In this document: piece after piece, positions 53,002 through 63,434 of the stretch
Numbering within the stretch: the stretch's first letter is position 1
Layout of the letters: each line of letters opens with the position of its first letter
DNA from: Dielma sp000508965
Lineage (GTDB): Bacteria; Bacillota_I; Bacilli_A; Erysipelotrichales; Erysipelotrichaceae
DNA length: 64,000 nucleotides
Assembly: GCA_000508965.1 (NCBI GenBank)
Contig: BAHV02000001.1
Coordinates: 1-64,000, forward strand
Reading direction: 5' to 3'
Notes under the pieces: model-generated
What the model was told of the DNA's origin: nothing
Database searches by the model: none
What the model saw: the letters and a program-made list of their open reading frames with translations, nothing else
Position numbers and translations under genes: made by a program

Positions 53002-54493
53002 TCACGACCTCCATAGCTTTCACAAGCTGTGTATCCAGCTCAGTCTTATTTTCAAACCATGTATAAGTGGTTGCCGAAAATAAACGAACCAGTAATTCTG
53101 TATCAATAACCCCTGTTTCTGCTAAATCATTATCCCTTTGAAAAGTCAGGATAGCCTGTCTTGTAGCTTCTGAAAAATAACCGTCAGTACGATCGACAGA
53201 ATAGCCGTTAAACTGCAGATAATATTGTGCGGACTGCACGTTTTGAGCCACTGAATCAACCTCATAAACAGTATTATCTTCATAGTAGCTGATACTTAAC
53301 GCTTTCGGCAGATCCACATCATAATCCGGCGTGATACCTACACCGTTGATCTTATTATCCTTCGGTGTCAGCCATTGAGCTACCGTATATTTAATAGCAC
53401 TTCCGTCACGGAATGGAATTGACTGCTGAACCGTTCCCTTGCCGTAAGTCAGCTTCCCAATCACATCCACATCTTTTTGTTCCTTTAAAGCAGCTGTCAG
53501 CACTTCAGCCGCTGATGCGGTAGTTTCATTCACAAGCAGCGCGATAGACTCAAAATCATAATTATGAATATTATTCTTTGTTTTATATTCCGTTATTTCT
53601 CCCGCCCGATCTTCCTGTTTCAATATGACCGTATCATCAGGCAGGAAATAAGACGCTGTATCCACAACGCTTACCAAATAACCACCAGTATTATCACGCA
53701 GATCGATAATCAGTTTGTTAATGCCCTGCGCCGAGAATTCTTCAAGATACAGCCCTACTTCATGAGCGGTAGTTTCCGCAAAGGAACTGATCTCTAAAAT
53801 CCCTACTTGATCCAACACATAACCATAGGCAGAATTTTCAATCTCCGCCCTTGTCAAAGTCACATTCATTTCTTCACCGCTGCGGTCCAGCACTAAATCA
53901 ACATCCTTGCTTTCACTCTCGGTAATCATACTTTTTATCTCTGTACTCGTTTTACCTTCGACACTCTGATCATTGATTTTCAAAATTGCGTCACCCGCCA
54001 GCAGACCGGCTGCCTCAGCCGGTGAGTTTTTGATGATCCGGGTAATCACAGCCCGATCATTCGTTGGAAAATATTGAATACCGACACCCTCAAAGCTGCC
54101 TTCAAGATTGCTGATAAAACGATTCATCAATTCCGCATCCATATACATTGTATGCGGATCGCCGCCGCTGTCGACAAGACCGTTAATTGCACCATCAAGC
54201 AATGTATTTTCTAAATCATCCATATCCTTACCGAAATACCACAGCTCCTTCATCACTTCATAAACCGTATTCATTTTATTTGAACTCGCTGATATGCCGG
54301 AATTCCCCGGCTGTACAAATGAAGACAATGCAAAACCGGCGGTAAAGAAAAGCGCACAGGCCAAAATCGTACCCATGATCTGACGCTGTTTTTTTCTTCT
54401 TGCCGCAATTTCATCCGGCCAGCGATGCCGAACAAGCTTTACCCGAACCACTTTATTTTCATCAGAGAAATTTTCTGTATTTTTTTCTTCCAT
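52991..54493 (-). CDS. C-terminal processing protease, S41 family
   Basis: 500 aa. Cytosolic start, one membrane helix (near residues 40-62), PDZ domain (V-G-I-Q-Y-F-P-T and G-D-A-I-L-K-I-N), S41 catalytic domain with Ser in T-A-S-A-A-E and Lys in Y-G-K-G-T, and a C-terminal peptidoglycan-binding domain (Y-Y-L-Q-F-N-G-Y-S-V-D and Y-F-S-E-A-T). So it cleaves proteins at the cell surface while bound to the wall. Start 54493 has AAGGTG. Overlaps uvrB. Confidence 0.93.
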   Translation of the reverse strand: MEEKNTENFSDENKVVRVKLVRHRWPDEIAARRKKQRQIMGTILACALFFTAGFALSSFVQPGNSGISASSNKMNTVYEVMKELWYFGKDMDDLENTLLDGAINGLVDSGGDPHTMYMDAELMNRFISNLEGSFEGVGIQYFPTNDRAVITRIIKNSPAEAAGLLAGDAILKINDQSVEGKTSTEIKSMITESESKDVDLVLDRSGEEMNVTLTRAEIENSAYGYVLDQVGILEISSFAETTAHEVGLYLEEFSAQGINKLIIDLRDNTGGYLVSVVDTASYFLPDDTVILKQEDRAGEITEYKTKNNIHNYDFESIALLVNETTASAAEVLTAALKEQKDVDVIGKLTYGKGTVQQSIPFRDGSAIKYTVAQWLTPKDNKINGVGITPDYDVDLPKALSISYYEDNTVYEVDSVAQNVQSAQYYLQFNGYSVDRTDGYFSEATRQAILTFQRDNDLAETGVIDTELLVRLFSATTYTWFENKTELDTQLVKAMEVVNGR

Positions 54494-54552
54494 AGAGACA
54501 CCTTCTTTTATCATGTTGATATTTTACCACAAACTCACTAAAACTAAAACGA

Positions 54553-54568
54553 GAGAGCATTTGCTCTC
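54553..54568 (-). terminator. terminator after FemX-like gene
   Basis: GAGAGCA-TT-TGCTCTC hairpin overlapping the stop codon; only a weak T-run follows on the minus strand (CGTTTTAGTTTTAG), so some transcripts may continue into ctpA. Confidence 0.5.
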
Positions 54569-55823
54569 AGACTATTTTTTTCAAACGATTATAGATTGCA
54601 AACATCATCGCATCAATCGGCAGAATAAAGTCACCCACCAATTCTTCCACATGACCGCCAAATCCTTTTTTAAATAGATAAACGCCATAATCATCAGCCT
54701 CTTTATTGAAATTACCGCTTGTGCCATAAAAATTATAACGCTTATAGCCATGATTCAAAGCGTATTGAATCATCGTCCACTGAATCGCATACGGTCCATT
54801 AAAACGCATATATTCATCATAAGCCCCACTGGACAGATAAATCATTTCATTACCGTTCAATGTGATAAAAAAGGCAGTTGCCAGAGGTAATTCATTACCT
54901 TCTTTAGCCTTCAGCTCTTGAGCCTCTTTGAATCGGCGCTGTGCGATCTCAATCGCCTCATCGACAACCTTTAAACGTTTATTAAACTTTTTAGAATTTG
55001 GCTGTTTAGCCAGCATCTCTTCAACTTCCGCTTTTTCTTTCAGCTGATTATCAAGATCTGCCTGCATATTTGCTTCATATTTATCCAAATCTAAAACTGC
55101 ATACGGCACTTTAACGTTTCCTTCACCGTAGCAGCGCATCTGCCGCTGATAAAATTCCAGTTCACGATCTTTAAAACCACGGCGTTCACTGGTATGATCC
55201 ATCATTTTCTTAAAAATAGGCAATTCATCATAAGAAAGAAAACGCACATCAATTCCCATCTTAACCGTCTTATTGATCGACCAGCGTGTTTGCTGATCCA
55301 TCTCTTTCAAGAGTGTATCCGCATCCTTACCTTCTAAGTCAAGGACAAACATCCATCTTACCTGCTGATCGTCCCTGAAGCCTTTTGTTTCCCCGCAATA
55401 ATGACAGCCCATATCAATTAGATTTTGAACAATATCATGATTATCAAAACCGCCTTCAACAAGATCGCCATTAATATCACGCTCCTGCAAGCAGACATAA
55501 GGATCAATCCTTAAATAAAGACCCTTATGCGCATGACAGTAATCTTTTATATTTCCCAGGAAATATTTTAATAATTCTTTATTCTTATAATCTAGAAGAA
55601 AACCACGCTGAGCATAAAAGTAACGGAATTTCTTCATCACCGGCATTGACACCAACAAGGTTGCCGCAATAATTTTATCCTTCTCTTTTACGCCCAAATA
55701 GGCGCCTTCCCAGCCGCCTTCTGCTTTTATATCATAAGCTTCCTTACTTTGCATGAAGCTGCCGTATTCATGGTGTTTTGCGAAAGCTGTATATTCCTGT
55801 TCATTTAATTCACAAAATTGCAT
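54567..55823 (-). CDS. FemX/FemA-like peptidyltransferase
   Basis: 418 aa. Two GNAT-like halves with a long coiled-coil insertion (about residues 240-300, K-E-K-A-E-V-E-E-M-L), the FemABX plan. The C-terminal motif (Y-N-F-Y-G-T-S-G-N-F and G-F-G-G-H) is typical. Members add amino acids from tRNA to lipid II side chains to form the interpeptide bridge. ATG 55823, adjacent to the cell-wall hydrolase gene. The amino acid used cannot be read. Confidence 0.92.
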   Translation of the reverse strand: MQFCELNEQEYTAFAKHHEYGSFMQSKEAYDIKAEGGWEGAYLGVKEKDKIIAATLLVSMPVMKKFRYFYAQRGFLLDYKNKELLKYFLGNIKDYCHAHKGLYLRIDPYVCLQERDINGDLVEGGFDNHDIVQNLIDMGCHYCGETKGFRDDQQVRWMFVLDLEGKDADTLLKEMDQQTRWSINKTVKMGIDVRFLSYDELPIFKKMMDHTSERRGFKDRELEFYQRQMRCYGEGNVKVPYAVLDLDKYEANMQADLDNQLKEKAEVEEMLAKQPNSKKFNKRLKVVDEAIEIAQRRFKEAQELKAKEGNELPLATAFFITLNGNEMIYLSSGAYDEYMRFNGPYAIQWTMIQYALNHGYKRYNFYGTSGNFNKEADDYGVYLFKKGFGGHVEELVGDFILPIDAMMFAIYNRLKKIV

Positions 55824-55972
55824 GTCTATTCCTCATTTCGTCTAAGCTATTATACCACAAAGAAGCTGTTTTCACTCATGAATCAAGATTAGAACAAGGA
55901 AATATAAGAAAAGCGTAAGAATCCTTTACAAATATAAGCCGTTCTGATTCCCGCAAGATTAACAAAATAAGA

Positions 55973-55996
55973 AAACCTGGCGTATTAACCAGGTTT
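55973..55996 (-). terminator. terminator after M23 hydrolase
   Basis: AAACCTGG-CGTATTAA-CCAGGTTT then T-rich on the minus strand. Just after the stop at 56003. Confidence 0.82.
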
Positions 55997-56002
55997 GCTG
56001 CA

Positions 56003-57388
56003 TTACAAGCCCAACATATCTTCGGGTCTTTCACGGCATGGTACTGCCCAGCCGCGGGCAGAACAAGCTGAGCTTGTATTCCAGCCGCTGCCGCCTGAGA
56101 AGTCAGCCGTTGATTGGAACCAGTTATATACATCAGCTACACTTTGCGATCCCATATTGACAATTTCAAAATGTAAATGTGGTCCCGTTGAGTTGCCGGA
56201 ATGTCCAACAGCGCCAATTACCTGTCCGGCATTCACTTGATCGCCCGCTTTAACCGGGAATGGCTGCTGCGACATATGGAAGAACGAGAACATATAGGTT
56301 GTTCCGTTGACTTCACCAATCAATGATACAGTATTACCGCCGCCATAAGGCCAGCCGATCCAGTTGCCTAAATACCCGCCATTAGAAGGCGCCGGATTAT
56401 TAGCATACGCCACAATACAGTTAGCAGGAGCAACGATCGGCGTGCCGATTGATGCCGCAAAGTCAAGACCAAGGTGAGCTGTATTGGTGCCATAATAAGC
56501 CCAAGTACCCGCTGAAATCGTATAACCTGAAACAGGTACGATAAAACCGTTGCTGCCTTCATAATTACCAATAACGGTTTCACTCAAATTAGGAATGATA
56601 CTTAAAATATCCGAACCTGCCTGAGCATTTGTACGCTTTTCTTCTTCCAAAACCGCCTGCTGCGCATGCAGTTCATCAATGACGCGCTGCAATTCATCCT
56701 TAGCAGCTTGCAAACTTTCGCGTTGGCTTGCCAGCAATTCCTGCTGATCAACAGCTTCCTGCTTCAGACGATCCAATTCGCTCTTATCAAAATTCAATTG
56801 TTCAATCTGTTTATTCAATTCTTCAATATTACCCTGTTCATAGGCGGTAATATCCTGCAACACAGAAATACGGCGAATCATATCAATCAAATCACTGGCA
56901 CCCATGATAATATCAATATACGCATTGACGCCGACATAAGACTGCATGCTGACCATACCTTCTTTGATTTGACGGTCACGTTCTTCAATATCTGCTTCCT
57001 TTTCAGCAATCTGTTCTTCAAGCACTGCAATGCTGTTTTCTATTTCAGCAATGCTGGCTTCCAATGCCGTAATCTGATTATTCAAATCCTCTATCTGTGT
57101 CTCATATTCCTTGACCTGAAGACCAGCCGCACTGATATCACCCTCAAGAGCCGCGATTTTTTCACTGATTTCACCGGCAATCGCCTGATAATTAGCCGCC
57201 TGTTCACGATACCACGCCTTGAATGCCTTACATGTATCGGCATCTTCCTGAGTCTGTAAAGGCCTTGAACAAAAATCAATATAATAACTCTCCTGACCGC
57301 TGAAATCATCCGCCTTCAGCGTTGATGGCACTAAAGTCATCACAGCCATTGAGGCGCTCAGCATGAGTATTTTAATATTTCTTTTCAT
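56003..57388 (-). CDS. M23 peptidoglycan hydrolase with coiled coil (EnvC/PcsB-like plan)
   Basis: 461 aa. Signal peptide, long coiled coil (about residues 65-265), then a LytM/M23 domain with zinc motifs H-L-G-L-D (near 318) and H-L-H-F-E. A unique 50-residue tail with two Cys pairs (S-S-A-C-S-A-R-G and V-P-C-R-E) follows. Start 57388 has GAGGTGG and overlaps ftsX. A coiled-coil hydrolase encoded with FtsEX is the EnvC (E. coli) or PcsB/CwlO (Gram-positive) plan, in which FtsEX drives hydrolase opening. Confidence 0.92.
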   Translation of the reverse strand: MKRNIKILMLSASMAVMTLVPSTLKADDFSGQESYYIDFCSRPLQTQEDADTCKAFKAWYREQAANYQAIAGEISEKIAALEGDISAAGLQVKEYETQIEDLNNQITALEASIAEIENSIAVLEEQIAEKEADIEERDRQIKEGMVSMQSYVGVNAYIDIIMGASDLIDMIRRISVLQDITAYEQGNIEELNKQIEQLNFDKSELDRLKQEAVDQQELLASQRESLQAAKDELQRVIDELHAQQAVLEEEKRTNAQAGSDILSIIPNLSETVIGNYEGSNGFIVPVSGYTISAGTWAYYGTNTAHLGLDFAASIGTPIVAPANCIVAYANNPAPSNGGYLGNWIGWPYGGGNTVSLIGEVNGTTYMFSFFHMSQQPFPVKAGDQVNAGQVIGAVGHSGNSTGPHLHFEIVNMGSQSVADVYNWFQSTADFSGGSGWNTSSACSARGWAVPCRERPEDMLGL

Positions 57389-58305
57389 CGTTTCCACCTC
57401 AAATACTTATTCACGGAGAAGAAGCTGCCTATCAAACCAACAGCCATACCACAGCCAACAAGCGCTAAGCACACATAACCGCCAAACGGCATCAGCGGCT
57501 GCAGCGGGAACATTTCCGTGAAGAAAACACCGCCCAATGATTTATAAAGCATGTTATAAGCAACAAAGGTAAAGATAACCGGTATAACTGCGCCCATGAA
57601 GCCGATTACCATTCCCTCAATCATAAATGGCGTCTTAATAAACCAGTTTGCTGCTCCGACATTACGCATGATAGCAATTTCTTCATTGCGGGCATAAATC
57701 GTCATTTTAATCGTATTAGAAATTAGGAAAATTGCCAAAAGACTCAGCGCTAAGATAAAGATGGCACCGCCGTTACGGATTGAATCAAAGGCCGTAATCA
57801 TCTGATTAGCACTTGCACCGCCATACTCAGCACTTTCAATGCCGTCCAGCTTTAATATTTCTAAACGCACCGTTTCAATCTGCTCAGGATCAGTTACTTC
57901 AATTATAAAAGCGTTACGCAGCGGATTATTCTCACCGGTATAGCGTTCATAATAACTGGCACTGCCGCCGGTACTCTTGATATATTCCATAAATAAATCA
58001 AATTCTTCATTTTTATCTGAAAATTCAACTGACTTCACATACGTGATCGTATTCAGCTGACCTTCAAGATTTTGAATATCTGCTTCTTCACTGACCGTCG
58101 GTGCTACTTTCACATGGATCTTTACACTGTTTTCAAGATTATGTGTGAAACTGCCGATATTGCCGGCAACCAACAAAAAACAAGCCATTAAAACAAGCGT
58201 CACAGTTACCGCACTGGCGGCCGAAATTGACATTGCCAAATGCCGGAAAATGCTTTTAAACGCCGCTTTGATATGGTAAGGGATACTCTTAAAAAACTGA
58301 ATCAT
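57385..58305 (-). CDS. ftsX: cell division protein FtsX
   Basis: 306 aa. Four membrane helices with a large extracellular loop (about 45-170) between the first two, the FtsX plan. It overlaps ftsE and the hydrolase by 4 nt each. With FtsE it forms an ABC-type machine that signals across the membrane to cell-wall hydrolases. Confidence 0.95.
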   Translation of the reverse strand: MIQFFKSIPYHIKAAFKSIFRHLAMSISAASAVTVTLVLMACFLLVAGNIGSFTHNLENSVKIHVKVAPTVSEEADIQNLEGQLNTITYVKSVEFSDKNEEFDLFMEYIKSTGGSASYYERYTGENNPLRNAFIIEVTDPEQIETVRLEILKLDGIESAEYGGASANQMITAFDSIRNGGAIFILALSLLAIFLISNTIKMTIYARNEEIAIMRNVGAANWFIKTPFMIEGMVIGFMGAVIPVIFTFVAYNMLYKSLGGVFFTEMFPLQPLMPFGGYVCLALVGCGMAVGLIGSFFSVNKYLRWKR

Positions 58306-58985
58306 CGGATATAACCTCCCTTAGCACTGTCTGCACTGACATTTCCCTGTTCCAGTGAAATCGTGCGTTTTTTATATTTATTAACCAAGGTTATATCATG
58401 AGTCACCATCAGGATCGTCGTACCTTCTTCAATGTTGATTTTTTCCAACAGTTCAAGAATTTCGTTAGACTTCTCCGGGTCCAGGTTACCGGTAGGTTCA
58501 TCAGCAATCAATACTTTTGGTTTATTGGCAATCGCACGGGCTATCGTCGCACGCTGCTGCTGACCGCCGGATAATTGATTAGGAAATGATTTAGCCTTAT
58601 CACTTAGATCGACCAGTTCCAAAACCTCGCGCACTCGGCGGCGGATCGAGACCTTATCTTTACCGATTGCTTCTAGTGCAAAAGCGACATTCTCAAAAAT
58701 TGTCATATGCGGAAGCAGACGAAAATCCTGGAATACTACACCGATATTACGGCGATAATATGGAACCCGGCGATGCTTCAGCTTGCCGACATCAATGCCT
58801 TCAACACTGACTGTGCCTGCTGTCGGTATTTCTTCGCCATCCAATAATTTTATTAAAGTTGATTTTCCTGATCCGGTCGGACCAATTATGTAAACGAATT
58901 CACCATCGTTAATTTGTAAGTTAATATTGTCTAGAGCATTGACTCCATTTTTGTAACATTTTGATACGTTTTCTAAATAAATCAA
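58302..58985 (-). CDS. ftsE: cell division ATP-binding protein FtsE
   Basis: 227 aa. Walker A G-P-T-G-S-G-K-S, L-S-G-G-Q-Q-Q-R signature, Walker B V-L-I-A-D-E-P. TTG start at 58985, fitting the family start (I-Y-L-E-N-V-S-K) and AAGGATGTGAG upstream; ATG at 59009 is a less likely alternative. Overlaps ftsX. Confidence 0.94.
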   Translation of the reverse strand: MIYLENVSKCYKNGVNALDNINLQINDGEFVYIIGPTGSGKSTLIKLLDGEEIPTAGTVSVEGIDVGKLKHRRVPYYRRNIGVVFQDFRLLPHMTIFENVAFALEAIGKDKVSIRRRVREVLELVDLSDKAKSFPNQLSGGQQQRATIARAIANKPKVLIADEPTGNLDPEKSNEILELLEKINIEEGTTILMVTHDITLVNKYKKRTISLEQGNVSADSAKGGYIR

Positions 58986-59019
58986 GATCTCACATCCTTC
59001 ACGTATCATTATAACACAA

Positions 59020-59054
59020 AGAGAGTTCCATTTTAAATTAAAATAGAACTCTCT
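59020..59054 (-). terminator. long hairpin after YitT-family gene
   Basis: AGAGAGTTC-cATTTTAA-ATTAAAATa-GAACTCTCT: a long inverted repeat 16 nt after the YitT-family stop, separating that gene from ftsE. Confidence 0.75.
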
Positions 59055-59069
59055 GAATACCAATATTTG

Positions 59070-59954
59070 TTACTTTTTAATGAGACCGTTGCGATTCTCT
59101 TCCAGATTCATCGTAAAGCCATTGCCTTTGACTTCTTTCGCATCTTCAACAATCATAAATGCATTAGGATCAGCGCTGATTACCAGCTTATTCAGCATCG
59201 GATACTGTTTATTCATAATCACAACCAATATCACGTCTTTTTCTTCGCCTGAATATCCGCCCACACCTTTTAAAATAGTAGCACCACGGTCTAATTCAGT
59301 ATGAATCATGTCAAGAATTTCTTTTGTATGCTCAGAAATGATAAAAATCGACTTAGTCGACTGACCGCCAAAACTCAATGCCTTATCAACCATATAGGAA
59401 GATGACCAGACAGATAAGATACCGATCAGCGCCGCCTCGACAGAATGTGTCGCGATTCCCAGCAATACGGTCAATCCATCAGTAATCATCACTAATGTAC
59501 CTAAAGGAATATTTGTATACTTATGCACGATGAGCGGCGGAATATCCATGCCCCCGGTTGAAGCTCCGGTTCTGAATACTAAACCAACCCCTAAGCCCAG
59601 CACTACACCGCCGTATAAACTTGCTAGAATCGGATTCGCAGTCAGCTGCCGATCTGTCAGAAATAAAGTAATGATGTTTAGAAAAAAGGGATAAGCGATT
59701 GTCGAGAGGGCTGTTTTGACAGCAAAGCTCTTTCCTAGAACTAAGGAACCAAAAAGGAAGAAGCCAAAGGTCAGCACGGTGATCAATAATTCCGGATCGA
59801 TATGAAAGACCGGATACAGAGCGACCGATATACCGGCTAAGCCACCGGAAAGAATATTATTAGGTAAAATGAAGCCGGCAACTGCGAAAGCTACCAAAAA
59901 ATTCCCAGCTAATACAAGAAAATAATCAAACAGATGACTTTTATCTAATTTCAT
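59070..59954 (-). CDS. YitT-family membrane protein (DUF2179)
   Basis: 294 aa. Five or six N-terminal helices (motif N-N-I-L-S-G-G-L-A-G and R-T-G-A-S-T-G-G-M-D) and a C-terminal DUF2179 domain (G-A-T-I-L-K-G-V-G-G-Y-S). Function uncertain. AAAGGAGG upstream. 33 nt after prfB. Confidence 0.93.
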   Translation of the reverse strand: MKLDKSHLFDYFLVLAGNFLVAFAVAGFILPNNILSGGLAGISVALYPVFHIDPELLITVLTFGFFLFGSLVLGKSFAVKTALSTIAYPFFLNIITLFLTDRQLTANPILASLYGGVVLGLGVGLVFRTGASTGGMDIPPLIVHKYTNIPLGTLVMITDGLTVLLGIATHSVEAALIGILSVWSSSYMVDKALSFGGQSTKSIFIISEHTKEILDMIHTELDRGATILKGVGGYSGEEKDVILVVIMNKQYPMLNKLVISADPNAFMIVEDAKEVKGNGFTMNLEENRNGLIKK

Positions 59955-59987
59955 AGCAATCCTCCTTTAAAAAAAGTAGACAAGCGT

Positions 59988-61089
59988 CTACTTAATCTGT
60001 GATTTCAAATAAGCAAAGATGAAACCGTCCAAATCACCGTCCATGACAGCTTGGACATTGCCGGTTTCATATCCGGTACGCAGATCCTTTACCATACGAT
60101 ATGGCTGAAATACATAGGAACGTATCTGAGAACCCCATTCGATTCGCTTCTGTTCACCCTTAATATCCGCAAGCTTGGCTTCCTGTTCCTCAATCATCTG
60201 CTGATAAATGCGTGATTTCAGAATATTCATCGCCTGTTCACGGTTTTCATGCTGCGAACGGCCGGCCTGACAGCTTGCCGTTAAACCTGTCGGCTTATGG
60301 GTAATACGGACTGCTGAATCAGTTTTATTGATATGCTGACCGCCGGCGCCGGAAGCCCGGTGCGTATCAACGATCAAATCATTAGGATTCAATTCGATTT
60401 CAATTTCGTTATTGAACTGCGGCATAATATCTACGGAAGCAAATGAAGTATGACGTCTTCCCGAAGAATCGAAAGGTGAAATGCGGACTAATCGATGCAC
60501 ACCTTTTTCAGCTTTCAGATAGCCATAAGCCAAATCACCCTCAATCAGTAAGGATACTGATTTCAAGCCAGCCTCTTCACCATCCAGATAATCAAGCACC
60601 GTGCACTTATAGCCTTTGCTTTGTGCCCAGCGTGAATACATCCGATAAAGCATTTCCGCCCAGTCCTGACTTTCTGTACCGCCAGCACCCGGATGCAGTT
60701 CAAGAATAGCACTTGAGTGATCATATTCATGGGACAGCAGAACCTTCATCTCAAACTTCTCAAAAGCGTCCTCCGCTTCATGATATTCTTCCTCAAAAAG
60801 TTCAAATAATTCAGCATCCATTTCACTTTTTAATATAGCCGCTGTTTCTGCCATGGAAGCAAAAGCCGCATTTAGCTTTTCATATGCAGAAACAACATCC
60901 TTCAGCGCATTCAGCTTATTGATAATACTCTGGGCATGTCTTGCGTCATTCCAGAAATTTTCACTTTCACTCTCCGCGGTTAATTCATTAATAGTCTGTT
61001 TTTTAGCAGGCAAGTCAAAGTGAATCACCTAACTGCTGCAGCTTGCTGCAATAGTTATCGACTCCCTGTTTGATTTCAAATAATTCCAT
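59988..61089 (-). CDS. prfB: peptide chain release factor 2, with +1 frameshift
   Basis: About 366 aa made by a programmed shift. ATG 61089 reads M-E-L-F-E-I-K-Q-G-V to codon CTT followed by an in-frame TGA (61015-61017) and C. Shifting +1 continues as D-L-P-A-K-K-Q-T-I-N and on to the stop at 59988. The G-G-Q motif for hydrolysis and the S-P-F recognition tripeptide (R-I-S-P-F-D-S) are present. RF2 reads its own UGA, so low RF2 raises shifting. The start overlaps the secA stop (TAATG). Confidence 0.95.
61011..61030 (-). promoter_or_regulatory. prfB programmed +1 frameshift site
   Basis: TTAGGTGATTCACTTTGACT: a Shine-Dalgarno-like AGGTGA, then CTT TGA C, the classical RF2 shift site. In E. 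coli AGGGGG is three bases before CTT; here AGGTGA is four bases before it, with one weaker base. Confidence 0.85.
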
Positions 61090-63434
61090 TATCTTGGCGC
61101 TCTTTCCCGAACTTGAATGTTCATTTTATTTGCGTAGAAGACAACTTCTCTGGCGATCTGTTCCATCATTTCTTCAAACATTGCATAACCCTCTTCAACA
61201 TAAGCCTGAAGCGGCTGTGTCTGAGCATAAGAACGCAGATGGATACCATTTCTTAATTTATCCATTGTATCGATATGGTCGATCCAGTTGCGGTCCATTG
61301 TTTTTAATACGATATTCTTTTCAAATGGCAGATAACCTTCCATTACCGGTTCAATTTTGTCATTATAAGCTTTCCATGCTTTATCAGCAGCTAATGTAGC
61401 CGCCTCATCAACACTCTTGCCATCTAATTCTGAGGCACTGATCAAGCCTTCCGGACAGCCTAATACATCAAGCCCCTTAACCGCTTCTTCACCATTGACC
61501 TTGTCATGCTTAGGATCAGCATTATTTCTGATTGTCGCAGTGATAACACGGTCAAACATATCGCGGACAATTGCATGAACATCTTCATTTTCTAATACAT
61601 AATTACGCTGTTCATACATGATTTCACGCTGCTGACGCAATACATCATCATACTCCAGCAAGCTCTTACGAATATCGAAGTTCTGTCCTTCAACACGTTT
61701 CTGAGCCGAAGTAATTGCCTTTGTTACCATTGGTGACTCAATCTGTTCATCACCTAATTTATCAAATAATCCTTCCAGCTTTTCACCGCCGAAACGAACC
61801 ATCAATTCATCTCTTAAAGAAACATAGAAACGAGAATAACCAGGGTCTCCCTGACGGCCTGAACGACCGCGCAGCTGATTATCGATACGGCGTGATTCAT
61901 GACGTTCTGAACCTAATACAGCCAAACCGCCTAACGCGCGCACTTCATCGTTAATTTTAATATCGGTACCGCGGCCTGCCATATTTGTAGCGATCGTAAC
62001 CGCACCCTTACGGCCTGCCAACGCGATAATTTCAGCTTCACGAGCATGATTCTTCGCATTCAGCACTTCATGCTTGATCCCAATTTCTCTTAACATTTCA
62101 GACAGCTGTTCACTGACTTCGACAGAAATAGTACCAACCAGTACCGGCTGACCTTTTTCATGACACGCGATAACTTCTTTTACTAAAGCGTTGAATTTTA
62201 ATTTTTGATTCGCAAAGATTGCATCCGGATAATCAATACGCTGAACCGGACGGTTTGTAGGAATTGAAATAACCCGCATGTTATATGTATCTAAGAATTC
62301 CTCTTCCTCAGTCTTAGCAGTACCTGTCATACCTGCCAGCTTGTCATATAAACGGAAGAAGTTCTGATAAGTAATCGTAGCCAATGTAGAAGTTTCTTCT
62401 TTGATTGTTACGCCTTCTTTAGCTTCAATCGCCTGGTGCAGACCATCTGAATAAGCACGGCCTTTCATGATACGGCCAGTGAACTGGTCAACGATCACGA
62501 TTTCATTGTCTTGAACTACATACTCAACATCCTTGCCCATGATATAGTTGGCTTTTAATGCCTGCTGGATGTGATGCACCAGCTGTGTGTGCTGAATATC
62601 ATAAAGATTCTTGATACTGAACATTTTTTCTGCACGGTCAACACCAGAATCAGTCAGCTGGATAGCCTTTGACTGAGCATCAATCGTATAATCATCAGGT
62701 CCTAATGCTTTCGCAAAAATATCTGCTTGTTTATATAAATTGGCTGTTTGACGTTTACCGCCGGAAATGATTAACGGAGTTCTTGATTCATCGACTAAAA
62801 TTGAATCGACTTCATCGACCATCGCAAAGTGCAGACCGCGGAGTACACGATCCTGAACTCTGGTAACCATGTTGTCACGCAGATAATCAAAACCTAATTC
62901 GGCATTGGTTGTATAAGTAATGTCACAGGCATAAGCCGCACGTTTTTGATCCGGTGTTAATTCACGGGCATTGACGCCGACACTCAAACCTAAGAATTCA
63001 AAAATTTGTCCCATCCAGCGGGCATCACGAGATGCCAAGTATTCATTGACAGTTACGACATGAACACCTTCACCTGACAAAGCATTCAGATATGTACACA
63101 TGATTGAAGTTAATGTTTTACCTTCACCTGTCTTCATTTCCGCAATATCGCCATTATGCATTACGATTGAACCAATGATCTGAACCATGTACGGGAATTC
63201 ACCGATAACACGTTTCGCAGCTTCACGGATAACCGCAAATGCTTCCGGAAGCAAATCATCCAAAGTTTCACCCTTTTTCAGACGGGCTCTGAACTCCACA
63301 GTCTTATTCTGTAATTCACCGTCATTCAAGGCTGCCATTTTATCTTTTAACGCATCAACTTCCTGCGCTTTTGCTTCATATTTTTTTAATAACCTTGCTT
63401 CTTCACTAAATAATCGTTCAAAAAAATTCGCCAT
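61089..63434 (-). CDS. secA: SecA preprotein translocase ATPase
   Basis: 781 aa. Walker A M-K-T-G-E-G-K-T, D-E-V-D-S-I-L-V-D-E, M-A-G-R-G-T-D motifs. It ends with R-E-R-A-P-R right after the helical scaffold, without the C-terminal zinc SEC-C tail of Bacillus SecA (841 aa), as in several Mollicutes. The prfB start overlaps its stop codon, so the two genes are probably cotranscribed. Confidence 0.98.
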   Translation of the reverse strand: MANFFERLFSEEARLLKKYEAKAQEVDALKDKMAALNDGELQNKTVEFRARLKKGETLDDLLPEAFAVIREAAKRVIGEFPYMVQIIGSIVMHNGDIAEMKTGEGKTLTSIMCTYLNALSGEGVHVVTVNEYLASRDARWMGQIFEFLGLSVGVNARELTPDQKRAAYACDITYTTNAELGFDYLRDNMVTRVQDRVLRGLHFAMVDEVDSILVDESRTPLIISGGKRQTANLYKQADIFAKALGPDDYTIDAQSKAIQLTDSGVDRAEKMFSIKNLYDIQHTQLVHHIQQALKANYIMGKDVEYVVQDNEIVIVDQFTGRIMKGRAYSDGLHQAIEAKEGVTIKEETSTLATITYQNFFRLYDKLAGMTGTAKTEEEEFLDTYNMRVISIPTNRPVQRIDYPDAIFANQKLKFNALVKEVIACHEKGQPVLVGTISVEVSEQLSEMLREIGIKHEVLNAKNHAREAEIIALAGRKGAVTIATNMAGRGTDIKINDEVRALGGLAVLGSERHESRRIDNQLRGRSGRQGDPGYSRFYVSLRDELMVRFGGEKLEGLFDKLGDEQIESPMVTKAITSAQKRVEGQNFDIRKSLLEYDDVLRQQREIMYEQRNYVLENEDVHAIVRDMFDRVITATIRNNADPKHDKVNGEEAVKGLDVLGCPEGLISASELDGKSVDEAATLAADKAWKAYNDKIEPVMEGYLPFEKNIVLKTMDRNWIDHIDTMDKLRNGIHLRSYAQTQPLQAYVEEGYAMFEEMMEQIAREVVFYANKMNIQVRERAPR

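Noticed and set aside
59988..61028. prfB starting at the in-frame ATG at 61028
   Set aside because: The family N-terminus lies in the other frame from 61089 with the CTT-TGA-C shift site between them.
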